The notes under the pieces: model-generated
Databases searched by the model: none
Told to the model about the DNA's origin: nothing
The model's input: only the letters and a program-made list of their open reading frames with translations
Shown here: positions 39,196-47,900 of the stretch, in pieces
How positions within the stretch are numbered: position 1 is the stretch's first letter
Layout: each line of letters starts with the position of its first letter
Origin: Phaeovulum vinaykumarii
Lineage (GTDB): Bacteria; Pseudomonadota; Alphaproteobacteria; Rhodobacterales; Rhodobacteraceae
NCBI RefSeq assembly: GCF_900156695.1
Contig: NZ_FTOM01000005.1
Coordinates: 124,001-188,000 of the forward strand
DNA: 64,000 nucleotides
Direction of reading: 5' to 3'
Translations under genes and position numbers: made by a program

Positions 39196-40398
39196 TCAAC
39201 CGGCCGCTGCTCTGCACAACAGCGAGAAATGGAAACCGTCACCGCCTGACAATGGCGTCAGATCCTGACGCACAGCCAGCGACCAGCCCGGATGCGCCGC
39301 CAGAAAGGCCGCCACGCGGGCGCCATTCTCGCACGACAGCAGCGAACAGGTCATGTAGGCCAGATGCCCGCCGGGGCGGACATGCGCCGCCCCCTCGGCC
39401 AGAACCTGATCCTGAAGCGCGTTGAGCGCGGCAAGGCGCGCCGCGTCCAGCCGCCACTTGGCCTCGGGCGTGCGCCGCCATGTCCCCGAGCCCGAACAGG
39501 GCGCATCGACCAGAACCAGATCCCAGACGCCCCGCACCGCGCCGGGCGCCAGCTTCTCGATGCGCACGCCGGCACGGGCCGCGCGCGGGGCGATGTCGCG
39601 CATGCGCGCCGCCTCGACATCATGCGCCGCGACACGGGCCCCGCGCGCCGCCATCGCCAGCGCCTTGCCCCCGCCCCCGGCGCAGTAATCCAGCACCCGA
39701 TCCCCCGGCGCCAGCGGCAGCGCCGCCACCATCGCCTGCGAGGACGCGTCCTGCACCTCGACCAGCCCTTCGACATAGGCGCGCGCGCCCTGCACCCGGC
39801 GCGCGCCCGCCGTGACCTCGAGCGCGGTGGGCGCCAGCGGATGGGGCGTGGTCTCGATCCCTTCGGCGGCCAGCGCGGCCGCGGCCGCCGCGCGATCATT
39901 GCGCGCCAGATTGGCCCGCAGGAAGAGCGGCGCGCGCTGGCGCTGGGCGCGCATCACCGGCTCGAAATCCGCGCCAAGGTCTGCGCGCAGAAGGGGCGCC
40001 AGCCATTCGGGGCAATCGAGCGCGGCCAGATCCTCGGCAGAACTCTCGGCCGCATTTGCGGCGGGCCCGTCGTCCGCACCTGCGGCCAGACGCGCAAGCT
40101 CCTCGGGCGTCAGCGGCGCGGGCGCGTGGCGGGCACCGGTGAAAATCGCGTCAAGCGCGCCCCCCGCCGCCAGAACCTGCGCCGCGATCAGCCCGCGGCC
40201 CGTCAGCCCCCCACGCGCCGCCAGCGAGGCCCGGCAGCGCAGCGCGTCATAGACCAGATCGCGCACCGCCGCGCGGTCGCCCGAGCCCGCAAAACGCGCG
40301 CCGCGCGCCCATTGGGTCAGCGCGGCCTCGGCCGGGGTGCCGTCCAGGTGGCGGTCAAGGATCTCGATGGCGGTCTGGGCGCGGGCGGCGGGCGTCAT
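39196..40398 (-). CDS. RsmB/NSUN-type RNA cytosine-C5 methyltransferase
   Basis: Predicted rRNA m5C methyltransferase of 400 residues. The catalytic domain shows the SAM motif LDYCAGGGGKALAMA, motif IV VDAPCSGSGTWRR and motif VI YMTCSLLSCENG, the two cysteines used by this family. The N-terminal half (TAIEILDRHLDGTPAEAAL) is a helical NusB-like region, as in RsmB. GAGG nine bases before the ATG at 40396-40398 supports this start. An in-frame ATG at 40485 would add a peptide coded by the GGGTC array (MTRPDPTRPD pattern) but has no ribosome site. Confidence 0.88.
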   Translation of the reverse strand: MTPAARAQTAIEILDRHLDGTPAEAALTQWARGARFAGSGDRAAVRDLVYDALRCRASLAARGGLTGRGLIAAQVLAAGGALDAIFTGARHAPAPLTPEELARLAAGADDGPAANAAESSAEDLAALDCPEWLAPLLRADLGADFEPVMRAQRQRAPLFLRANLARNDRAAAAAALAAEGIETTPHPLAPTALEVTAGARRVQGARAYVEGLVEVQDASSQAMVAALPLAPGDRVLDYCAGGGGKALAMAARGARVAAHDVEAARMRDIAPRAARAGVRIEKLAPGAVRGVWDLVLVDAPCSGSGTWRRTPEAKWRLDAARLAALNALQDQVLAEGAAHVRPGGHLAYMTCSLLSCENGARVAAFLAAHPGWSLAVRQDLTPLSGGDGFHFSLLCRAAAG

Positions 40399-40414
40399 GG
40401 CGGCGGGCCTCGGG

Positions 40415-40483
40415 GTTCGGGTCGGTTCGGGTCGGGTCGGGTCGGGTCGGGTCGGGTCGGGTCGGGTCGGGTCGGGTCGGGTC
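40415..40483. repeat. Pentanucleotide tandem repeat (GGGTC/GACCC)
   Basis: About 11 uninterrupted GGGTC units, preceded by two degenerate GGTTC-containing units, end 15 bases upstream of the RsmB-like start codon, in its 5' leader. The 5-base unit changes frame on gain or loss. Confidence 0.92.
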
Positions 40484-40596
40484 ATGAAGACCGCACCGGC
40501 GCGCCCATGACAAGGGCCGCACCGGGCCGCCCATGGGCTTTTCCCGCGCCACTCTCTAGACTGGCCAGCATCCGCGCACCAGAACCGCCGAGCCCC

Positions 40597-41277
40597 ATGC
40601 GCCCCAATCCCCCCCCGCGCACGCCCTATTCCCCGCGCAAGTCCCGCCCCCGGCGCAGCGCCCGCCCCCAGCGCAGCGCCCGTCCTGCGCGCAGGCCCGC
40701 GCGCCTGATCGCGCTGATGCCTGCCGCGGGGGCGGCGCGGCGGATGGGGCGCGACAAGCTGTTGATCGCGCTTGACGGCGCGCCGGTCGCGCGGCGCAAC
40801 CTGATGCGGCTGCGCGCGGCGGGGTTGGACGTGGTGGTGACGCTGCCGCCGGGGGCACCGGCACGGGCGCGGGCGCTGTCGGGACGGGGGGCGCGCCTTT
40901 TGCGCCTGACGGATGCCGCCGAAGGCATGGCGGCCTCGATCCGGGCGGGCGCGCGCGCGGCCCGGAATGCGCAGGCCGCAGGCCTTCTGATCCTGCCGGC
41001 CGATCTGACGGCGGTGCAGGTCGCCGCGATCCGCCGGGCCTGCCGGATCTGGCAGCACCGGCCCGACCGCGCGCTGCGCGCCGTCTCACCAACCGGCGAA
41101 CCGGGCCATCCGGTGATCCTGCCCGCGCGGCTTTTCCCGGCGCTGATGCGGCTGGCGGGCGATCGCGGGGCGCGCGGGCTTCTGGGCGCGCGCGGGCTCA
41201 CGCGGCTGCGCCTGCCGGGGGGCATGGCGACCGCCGATCTCGACACGCCCGCCGATCTACCCCCGCCCCACCGCTGA
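40597..41277 (+). CDS. MobA-like nucleotidyltransferase
   Basis: NTP-transferase (MobA/MocA-like, PF12804) of 226 residues. After a very basic, Arg/Pro-rich N-terminal tail of about 36 residues it has the nucleotide loop LMPAAGAARRMGRDKLL, the second conserved loop LLILPADLTAV, and SPTGEPGHPVILP near the C-terminus, typical of molybdenum cofactor CTP/GTP transferases that modify xanthine-dehydrogenase-type cofactors. No other Mo-cofactor genes are adjacent. The real start may lie inside the repetitive tail, but no in-frame ATG before the first beta strand is better than 40597. Confidence 0.78.
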   Translation: MRPNPPPRTPYSPRKSRPRRSARPQRSARPARRPARLIALMPAAGAARRMGRDKLLIALDGAPVARRNLMRLRAAGLDVVVTLPPGAPARARALSGRGARLLRLTDAAEGMAASIRAGARAARNAQAAGLLILPADLTAVQVAAIRRACRIWQHRPDRALRAVSPTGEPGHPVILPARLFPALMRLAGDRGARGLLGARGLTRLRLPGGMATADLDTPADLPPPHR

Positions 41278-41288
41278 GCGCCGCCCCC

Positions 41289-43352
41289 TCAGGCAGCCAG
41301 GAGCGCGCGCACCTCATGGGCGCGCAGCGAGGCCCGCGCCGCCGGATAGGCCGGCCCGCCCGCAGCCAGTTCGGGAAACAGCATCTCGAGCTCGGCCCGC
41401 TGCGCCGCCCCCATCCCCTTCATCACCGTGGCGCCGGGTTGGAAGCTCTCGCTCCAGGCGCCCTCGGCGCGGATGATCTCGTGGCAGTCGAACATCACAT
41501 GCAGATAGCTGACCGAGGTCACGTTCTCGCGGGTGATGCCGGGACAGCCCACCAGATGCAGCGCCGCAGCCAGAACCTCGGTCTCGCCGAACAGCAGTTC
41601 CGCCCGCGCCCCCGTCAGCAACATCCGGTGCTGCGGCGACACGACCAGATCGCGCGCCGGCACCCCCGGCCCCAGCGCCCCGGCGGCAATACGCACCGGC
41701 ATCAGCCGCGGCGCCGCGATCAGATCGCCCGGCCCCAGGTCGCGCCGCCCGGCCCAGACCACGGTGCGAAAGCCGCAATCGCGCGTCAGCACCCGGTCGC
41801 CGGGGCGCAGATCCTCGACCGGGACCGGGCCGTCGCGCGTGTCGATCCGCGTTCCTGCGGTGAAACAGGGCACGACCGAGATGCTCTCGATATTGGAAAA
41901 CTGGGTCGTGTCGCCATTGGCCCAGCGGATCACCCCGCTTTCACCGCTGGGGTCGGTGGCGTCATAGAGCACCCGCGCGCGCCCCTGCACGACCAGCACA
42001 TCGACATCCGTGCCGTCGGCATCCTCGCCGCCCACGACGACATCGCCCGCGGCCTCGTCCCAGTTCAGCGTGATCGTGTCCGACCCGGTGCCGCCGTCGA
42101 TCACATCGACCCCGGCGCCACCGTCGATCACGTCATTGCCGGCGCCGCCCAGGATCGTGTCGTCGCCCGCCTCGCCGTAAAGGCTGTCGTCGCCGCCGCG
42201 CCCGTCGAGGTAATCCGCCCCGTCGCCGGCGAAAAAGACGTTGGTATAGGCGTCGGCGGCGGCGGTCGAGAACGGGTCGAACCCGATCAGCGTGTCGTCA
42301 TGGGCCGACCCGATCAGGCCATCCACCCCCGACAGCGTGTCGCCCGCAGCGTCCCCCCCCGAGGCCGTGCCATTGGCCAGCGAGATCGACACCCCGGCGT
42401 CCGAGGCCGAATAATCCGCGAAATCAAGCCCCTGACCGCCCGCCAGAACATCGGCACCGGCGCCGCCGGCCAGCGTGTCGTTGCCCGTCCCGCCCTCAAG
42501 CGTGTCATCGCCCGCGCCCCCCGACAGGCTGTCGGCGCCCGCCTCGCCCATCAGGCTGTCATCGCCCAGCCCCCCCAGCACCGTGTCGTTGCCGTCCCCC
42601 GCCGAAACCACGTCGTCATCGGTCGGCACCGCCTCGAAATGGATATCCGAGATCAGCACCAGCTGGCCCGCCGAGCCACCGTTGGCATAGAGGATCTCGA
42701 CCCGCGCGACCGGCCCCGCGATCGACACCAGAACCGAGCCTTCGGCCGAGGCGGCGGTGTCATTGGTGCTGCCCGCGGTGATCGTGGAGCCGCTGACCGT
42801 GTCATTGCCCGAAGGCGTGATCGTCACATCGACGGCATTGCCGTCGGCGTCATAGGCGGTGATGGTCAGGATATCCTGCCAGCCCCCGGCATCGACATCA
42901 TTGATGCGGAAGCTGACATTCTCGACGCTATCGGCATAGCCCGAGCCCGAGACGGCCGAGAAATCCACCGCCACCCGCGCGGCATTGCCATAGCCGCTGG
43001 CCTCGAGCAGGGCCGAGGAGCTGGGGTCGAAGGGCTCGCCGCTCTCGACATAGGTGGTGGTGCGGCTGGCGACCGAAAGGCCGCGCCCCGGCCCCAGATC
43101 GGTATAGCTGACACGGGCATTGATGCCGCCGGTGTCCTGGGTGAAGCTGCGCGCAATCGACGTGCCATTAGCGCCCTGGGCTGACCAGTCCAGAAAAAGA
43201 GACGTATTCGCAAGGCTTTCCACGCCGGCATTGATGTAGTCGTCGCCCGCATCCGCGGTGATCGTATCGGACCCGGCGCCCCCGGTGATCGTGTCCGCCG
43301 CCAAGCTGCCGGACAGAAGCTCGTCCCCTGTCCCGCCGGTAATCACACTCAT
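41289..43352 (-). CDS. RTX calcium-binding protein with C-terminal Hint domain (687 aa)
   Basis: Probable secreted or surface protein. It opens with an RTX-like stretch (GGTGDELLSGSLAADTITGG), then a beta-sandwich domain (about 50-240). An array of glycine-aspartate nonapeptides of the GGxGxDxLx type (about 245-445) should fold as a calcium parallel beta-roll, and a short linker follows. The C-terminal 192 residues are a Hint domain: candidate nucleophile Cys496 in PCFTAGTRIDT, VSPQHRML with the conserved His, and FDCHEIIRAEGAWSESF. No N-terminal signal peptide, as expected for type I secretion. First-transcribed of the Hint genes nearest a CtrA-type box upstream (43455). Self-cleavage is possible but unproven. 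Confidence 0.85.
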   Translation of the reverse strand: MSVITGGTGDELLSGSLAADTITGGAGSDTITADAGDDYINAGVESLANTSLFLDWSAQGANGTSIARSFTQDTGGINARVSYTDLGPGRGLSVASRTTTYVESGEPFDPSSSALLEASGYGNAARVAVDFSAVSGSGYADSVENVSFRINDVDAGGWQDILTITAYDADGNAVDVTITPSGNDTVSGSTITAGSTNDTAASAEGSVLVSIAGPVARVEILYANGGSAGQLVLISDIHFEAVPTDDDVVSAGDGNDTVLGGLGDDSLMGEAGADSLSGGAGDDTLEGGTGNDTLAGGAGADVLAGGQGLDFADYSASDAGVSISLANGTASGGDAAGDTLSGVDGLIGSAHDDTLIGFDPFSTAAADAYTNVFFAGDGADYLDGRGGDDSLYGEAGDDTILGGAGNDVIDGGAGVDVIDGGTGSDTITLNWDEAAGDVVVGGEDADGTDVDVLVVQGRARVLYDATDPSGESGVIRWANGDTTQFSNIESISVVPCFTAGTRIDTRDGPVPVEDLRPGDRVLTRDCGFRTVVWAGRRDLGPGDLIAAPRLMPVRIAAGALGPGVPARDLVVSPQHRMLLTGARAELLFGETEVLAAALHLVGCPGITRENVTSVSYLHVMFDCHEIIRAEGAWSESFQPGATVMKGMGAAQRAELEMLFPELAAGGPAYPAARASLRAHEVRALLAA

Positions 43353-43827
43353 CGCAATCTCCTGCCTCGCCGCAGTGCCAAGGTGACGACAATGCGGTCG
43401 TTGACGCAGGATTAAGCGGGGATCGGGGCACGATCCGGGCGTGATGATGCGATTTTAAGGAATTGTTAACCACTTGCGCCACATTCGCGCCACATTTCCC
43501 CGCCGCCGCGGCCCCGTCGGACGGAACCAAATTCCGTCGGGGCCCCAGCGGCTTGGGGCGGGCTGTGGCGAAAGCGGCCCGCGCCGAACACCCCCGCTGC
43601 GGCAAACGACCCGACAAACGCGGCGAAATCAGGACGGCCGGCGGCGCGAAACGCCGCAGGCGGGGATCACAGATCAGACCCGGCGCGTCTGGCGGAGACT
43701 GAGCCGGTGGGAGATGGGACGCCTCTCGCCCGAAGGGGCAGGCGCAACCGAAAGGCAGAACCTCGGCCGATGGGAAGGGCTCAGCCGCGGGGATGGGCGC
43801 GGGCAAAGGGGACCGAATCGAACCGGC
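43353..43827. other. Spacer upstream of the 687-residue RTX/Hint gene
   Basis: No gene is seen. The part nearest the RTX gene (43370-43480) is AT-richer and contains the CtrA-type box at 43455-43469. The rest (43480-43827) is GC-rich and featureless. Confidence 0.55.
43455..43469. promoter_or_regulatory. CtrA-type binding site
   Basis: TTAA-N7-TTAA, the full CtrA consensus, about 103 bases upstream of the 687-residue RTX/Hint start codon. Exact matches are rare by chance in DNA this GC-rich. cckA, the top kinase of this pathway, is encoded 4 kb away. Confidence 0.6.
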
Positions 43828-44595
43828 TCAACCGATCGCGGGGCCCAGATCGGGGCGCACGGCCACATCGGCCCGTTCCGGCGCGACCAGATCGGGGAAG
43901 CGCGCCCGCAGATCGGCCTGCACCTCGGGGTCAAGTGCGGCAAGGCGCAAGGCATCGGCCTGGAAGCTTTCGGACCAGATGCCGTCGGCCATCACCAGTT
44001 CATGGCGCGCCAGCAGCAATTGCACATAGGTCACCTGCGCCACCGATGCGCGTTCGATCCCCGGACGGCCCACCAGATCGGCGGCCGCGATCAGACGCCC
44101 GGATTGCAGCGTGCCGGCCGCAACATCGGTGGTCAGGAACCGGTGGTTGGGGCTGACCAGAACATCGGCTTCGGGCAGATCGGCGCCCAGCGCGCCCTTG
44201 CGGATCAGGACCGGCCCCAGAAGCTGCGGCGCCAGGCCCAGCGCGCGCCAGTCGAAGCGGCGATAGCCGATCCAGGCCAGTTCCTGAAGCCCGTTGTCGC
44301 GCGTGACGATGCGCATGCCCGGCCGCAGCGCCGAGGCGCGGACCAGACCGCGGTCCGAGGCCACCATCGCCTGCGGGCTCAGGCAGGGCACGGCCTGCGC
44401 AGCCAGGGTAAAGGACAATTCCGCGCGCTGCTGGCCTTCGGCATCGGCAACCCCGATGAGCCCGTTGCGTTCGTCATGATCGGAAAAGGCAAAGCGGCTG
44501 GCCAGACGCCCCTCTGCGCCCAGGGAGAAGAGCTCGCTCAGATCGGCAAGGACATTGGCGCCCGCAGCGCCCAGCGTCAGATCTGCAACCGTCAT
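43828..44595 (-). CDS. Hint-domain protein without RTX repeats (255 aa)
   Basis: The protein is a short N-terminal segment (about 1-68) followed by one Hint domain (about 70-235), homologous in order to the C-termini of its two neighbours: Cys71 in VPCLSPQAMVAS, VSPNHRFL with the conserved His, and LARHELVMADGIWSESF. The CFTPG/CFTAG loop of the neighbours is CLSPQ here, a change at the position after the nucleophile. No signal peptide, membrane helix or calcium repeats. GGGAG eight bases before the ATG at 44593-44595 supports the start. It could be a stand-alone processing or protein-splicing-like factor, or a remnant; function unknown. Confidence 0.82.
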   Translation of the reverse strand: MTVADLTLGAAGANVLADLSELFSLGAEGRLASRFAFSDHDERNGLIGVADAEGQQRAELSFTLAAQAVPCLSPQAMVASDRGLVRASALRPGMRIVTRDNGLQELAWIGYRRFDWRALGLAPQLLGPVLIRKGALGADLPEADVLVSPNHRFLTTDVAAGTLQSGRLIAAADLVGRPGIERASVAQVTYVQLLLARHELVMADGIWSESFQADALRLAALDPEVQADLRARFPDLVAPERADVAVRPDLGPAIG

Positions 44596-44967
44596 CCCAT
44601 ACGCTCCCACGGCATCGATTCCCGGATGCCTTCAGAACGCCCCCATAAGGTTAACATTATGCCAAGCTTCCCCGACGTCCTAGCGCCAACGCCCTGAAAA
44701 AGCCGAAAATCGTTAAAATGGGCCCCGTCCGGGCCCCCGCGCGCGCAGGGCCTGCCCCCGTCCGCAAAAGGCGCCCCGCCCCGGCCGGGAACCGATTCGC
44801 CCCGCTGCGCCCTACCGAAACGCAAAGGGGCGGGACCGCCCCCGCGCCCCGCCCGGATGGGGCCCGCTGCCACGGGCCCCGCATGCGACCCGGTCTGCTG
44901 CGGCCCCCCCTTGGGGCAAGACGGACCCTTGCCGGCCCGCCGCCCCTGGGCACCGCGGCCGCCCGGA
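44596..44967. other. Spacer between the small and the large Hint genes
   Basis: GC-rich, no gene seen. TTAACATTATGCCAAG at 44651-44666 is only a half match to the CtrA consensus. No clear terminator for the large gene was found. Confidence 0.5.
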
Positions 44968-47900
44968 TCAGCGGATCAGAAGTGCCGCCTCGTGACGCTT
45001 GAGCGTGCGGCGCGCGGTGGTGTAGCTTGCCCGCCCGGCATCGGTCTTGAGCTCGGGGAAGAGTTCGAAGATCTCGTTGCGCTGGGCATTGCCCATGCCA
45101 CCCAGGGTATAATCGCCGGGCTGGAAGCTTTCGGTCCAGGCGCCGTTGGCCAGGATCACCTCGTGGTGGTCGAACATGAAATGCAGGTAGCTGGTGCCCA
45201 GCGTCTCGACCTCCAGCACGCCGCGGTTGTCGACCAGATGCTTGGCCGAGACCAGAACCTCGTGCTCCTCGAAATAGAGCGCGGTGCGGTCATTGGCGAC
45301 CAGCATCCGGTGGTTGGGCGACACGCGCATGTCGTGTTCGGGCAAGCCGTTGCCCAGGCTGCCGGCCTTGATCAGGATCGGCTTCAGATGCGGGCGGTGC
45401 AGCAGATCGCCGTGGGTCAGGTCGCAACGCCCGGCCCAGCGGATTTCCTGGATACCGTTGTCGCGGGTGATGACCTTGTCGCCGACCTTCAGATCCTCGG
45501 CCAGCACCTCGCCGCGGGGCGTGGCGACCAGCGTGCCGGGGGTGAAGCAGGGGATCACCTTCTCGATGTTGGTGAAGTCCATCGAGCCGGTCTGGGCGCC
45601 GCTGGCGTCGTAGAAATAGACCGTGCCGTCCTCGGGGTTCGAGGGGCTGAAGACCACGCGCAGCGGGCCCGATCCGGTCAGGTCCAGCGTGTCGAAGTCG
45701 TCGCCGCCCTCGTTGCCGTCGACCACATCGCCGATGCCGTCGCCCGAGGCCGAGACCAGGAAGGTGTCGCGGTCGTCGCCGCCCGACATGGTGTCGGCAC
45801 CCTGACCGCCGATGATCGTGTCATTGCCGGTGCCGCCGGTGATGACATCCTCGTCGATGCCGCCGTCGATGTAGTCATTACCGGCGTCGCCGTGCAATTC
45901 GTCGTCGTCGTCAGCGCCATAGATGACGTCATTGCCGTCGCCGCCATGCACCGTGTCCAGGCCGTTGGTCGGCACCAGATCCGTGTCATCGGGCACGTTC
46001 AGCACATCGGGATAGCCGTTGGGCAGGCCGGCATAGATGGTGTCGTCGCCCGCGCCGGCGTCGATCAGGTCCGAGCCCTCGCCGCCGGTGATCTGGTCGT
46101 TGCCCGCACCGCCCGAGATCGTGTCGGCGTCGATGCCGGCGTCGATCACATCATCGCCGTCCTCGCCATAGATCACGTCGGCATCGTCGCCGGTGGTGAT
46201 GGTGTCATTGCCATCGCCGCCATGCACGGTGTCGCGGTCGTTGTCGGGGTCGGTGTCGGCCGGGAACAGCCCCGGATAGCCCTGATCGGGCAGCGGATCG
46301 GTCGTGCCCGAGGTGTCGATGACATCATCGCCCGCGCCGCCGTCGGCCTGATCATTGCCGTCGCCGCCCGTCAGCGTGTCCTGACCCGCGCCGCCCGACA
46401 TGCTGTCGTCGCCGTCCTCGCCGAAGATCTGGTCGTTGCCGTCATCGCCCCAGATGGTGTCGTCGCCCACCCCGGCATGGACCGTGTCGTCGCCCTCGCC
46501 CGCCAGGATGCGGTCGTCGTCGGGGGCGTCACCGGTCAGGATCGCGTCACCCGCATCGACCATGTCGCCTTCGGGGTCGCCGGTATAGGCGGTGTCGATC
46601 AGATCGGCGCCGCTGGTGCCCTCGACATAGCCGTCGCCCTGATCGGTGACGACCCGTTCGATGTTCTCGAAGGTCATCGTGCCGGTGACATTGCCCGAGG
46701 TATCCAGGAACTGGACCGTGCCGTTCTCGGGGTTGGTGGTGTCATAGATCACGTTGACCGGACCCGCGCCGGTCAGGTCGAGCACGTCCCAGTCGGAATC
46801 GTCGGCATCCTCGTCACCGTCCACATGGTCATGCATCCCGGCCTCGGCCGAGGTGACGATGAAGGTGTCGCTGTCCTGACCGCCGAACAGCGTATCGACG
46901 CCGGTGCCGCCGGTCAGCGTATCGTCGCCCGCGCCGCCATCGAGCGAATCCTGGCCCTGACCGCCCGACAGCACGTCATTGCCGTCCTCGCCATAAAGCC
47001 GGTCATCGCCGTCCTCGCCCGCGACGACGTCGTCGTCAGCGCCGCCGCGCAGCGTGTCCTGGCCGCTGCCGCCGGCGATCGTGTCGCGGCCCGCATCGCC
47101 CGACACGAGGTCGTCGCCCTCGCCGGCCAGGATGTCGTCATCGCCCGCGCCGCCCGAAACGGTGTCCTGCGCATTGCCCGCGTCGATCACATCGGCGCCG
47201 TCGCCGCCCAGGATGCTGTCGCTGTTCGAACCGCCCACCAGCGTGTCGTCGCCCAGACCACCGTCCAGCGTGTTGCTGCCGCCCTCGCCATAGAGCGCGT
47301 CATCGCCTGCCTCGCCGCGCAGGATGTCGTCGCCTTCGCCGCCGTGGACCTCGTCGTTGCCGTCGCCGGCATAGACGTCATCGGCGCCGGCCCCGGCCAG
47401 AACCGTGTCGTCGCCCGCGCCCGCCCGGACGATATCGTCGTCGGGGCCCTCGCCGGCCAGCACCGCATCGCCGGCGTCGATCATGTCGCCGTCGGGGTCG
47501 CCGGTATAGGCGGTGTCGATCAGATCGGCGCCGCTGGTGCCGTCGACATAGCCATCCGGGGTGTTGCCGGTGATCTCCTCGATCTCGGTGAATTCGAGCG
47601 TGCCGGTGACATTGCCGCCGGCGTCAAGGAATTCGATCGTGCCGTCGATGCCGTTGCCGTTGCTGTCGGTCGTGGTGTTGACCACGCGATAGGCGCCCTG
47701 CCCGGTCAGGTCGAGCACGTCCCAATCGTCGCCGCCCGCGCCGCCCGAGACGGTGTCGCCCGCCGCGCCGTGGATCGTGTCGCGGTCATCGCCCGCGTCG
47801 ATCACATCCGCGCCGTCGCCGCCGGTGATCGTGTCATTGCCGGCTTCGCCGAAGATGGTGTCGTCGCCCGCACCACCATCCAGCAGGTCATCGCCGTCGA

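Noticed and set aside
35206-39249. A 1347-codon plus-strand frame spanning the RlmI-like and cckA genes
   Set aside because: It runs antisense across two clearly identified genes and their spacer; the His/Arg/Gly-rich composition is typical of antisense frames in high-GC DNA.
44651-44666. Second CtrA box upstream of the small Hint gene
   Set aside because: Only one TTAA half-site is present (TTAA-N7-CCAA).
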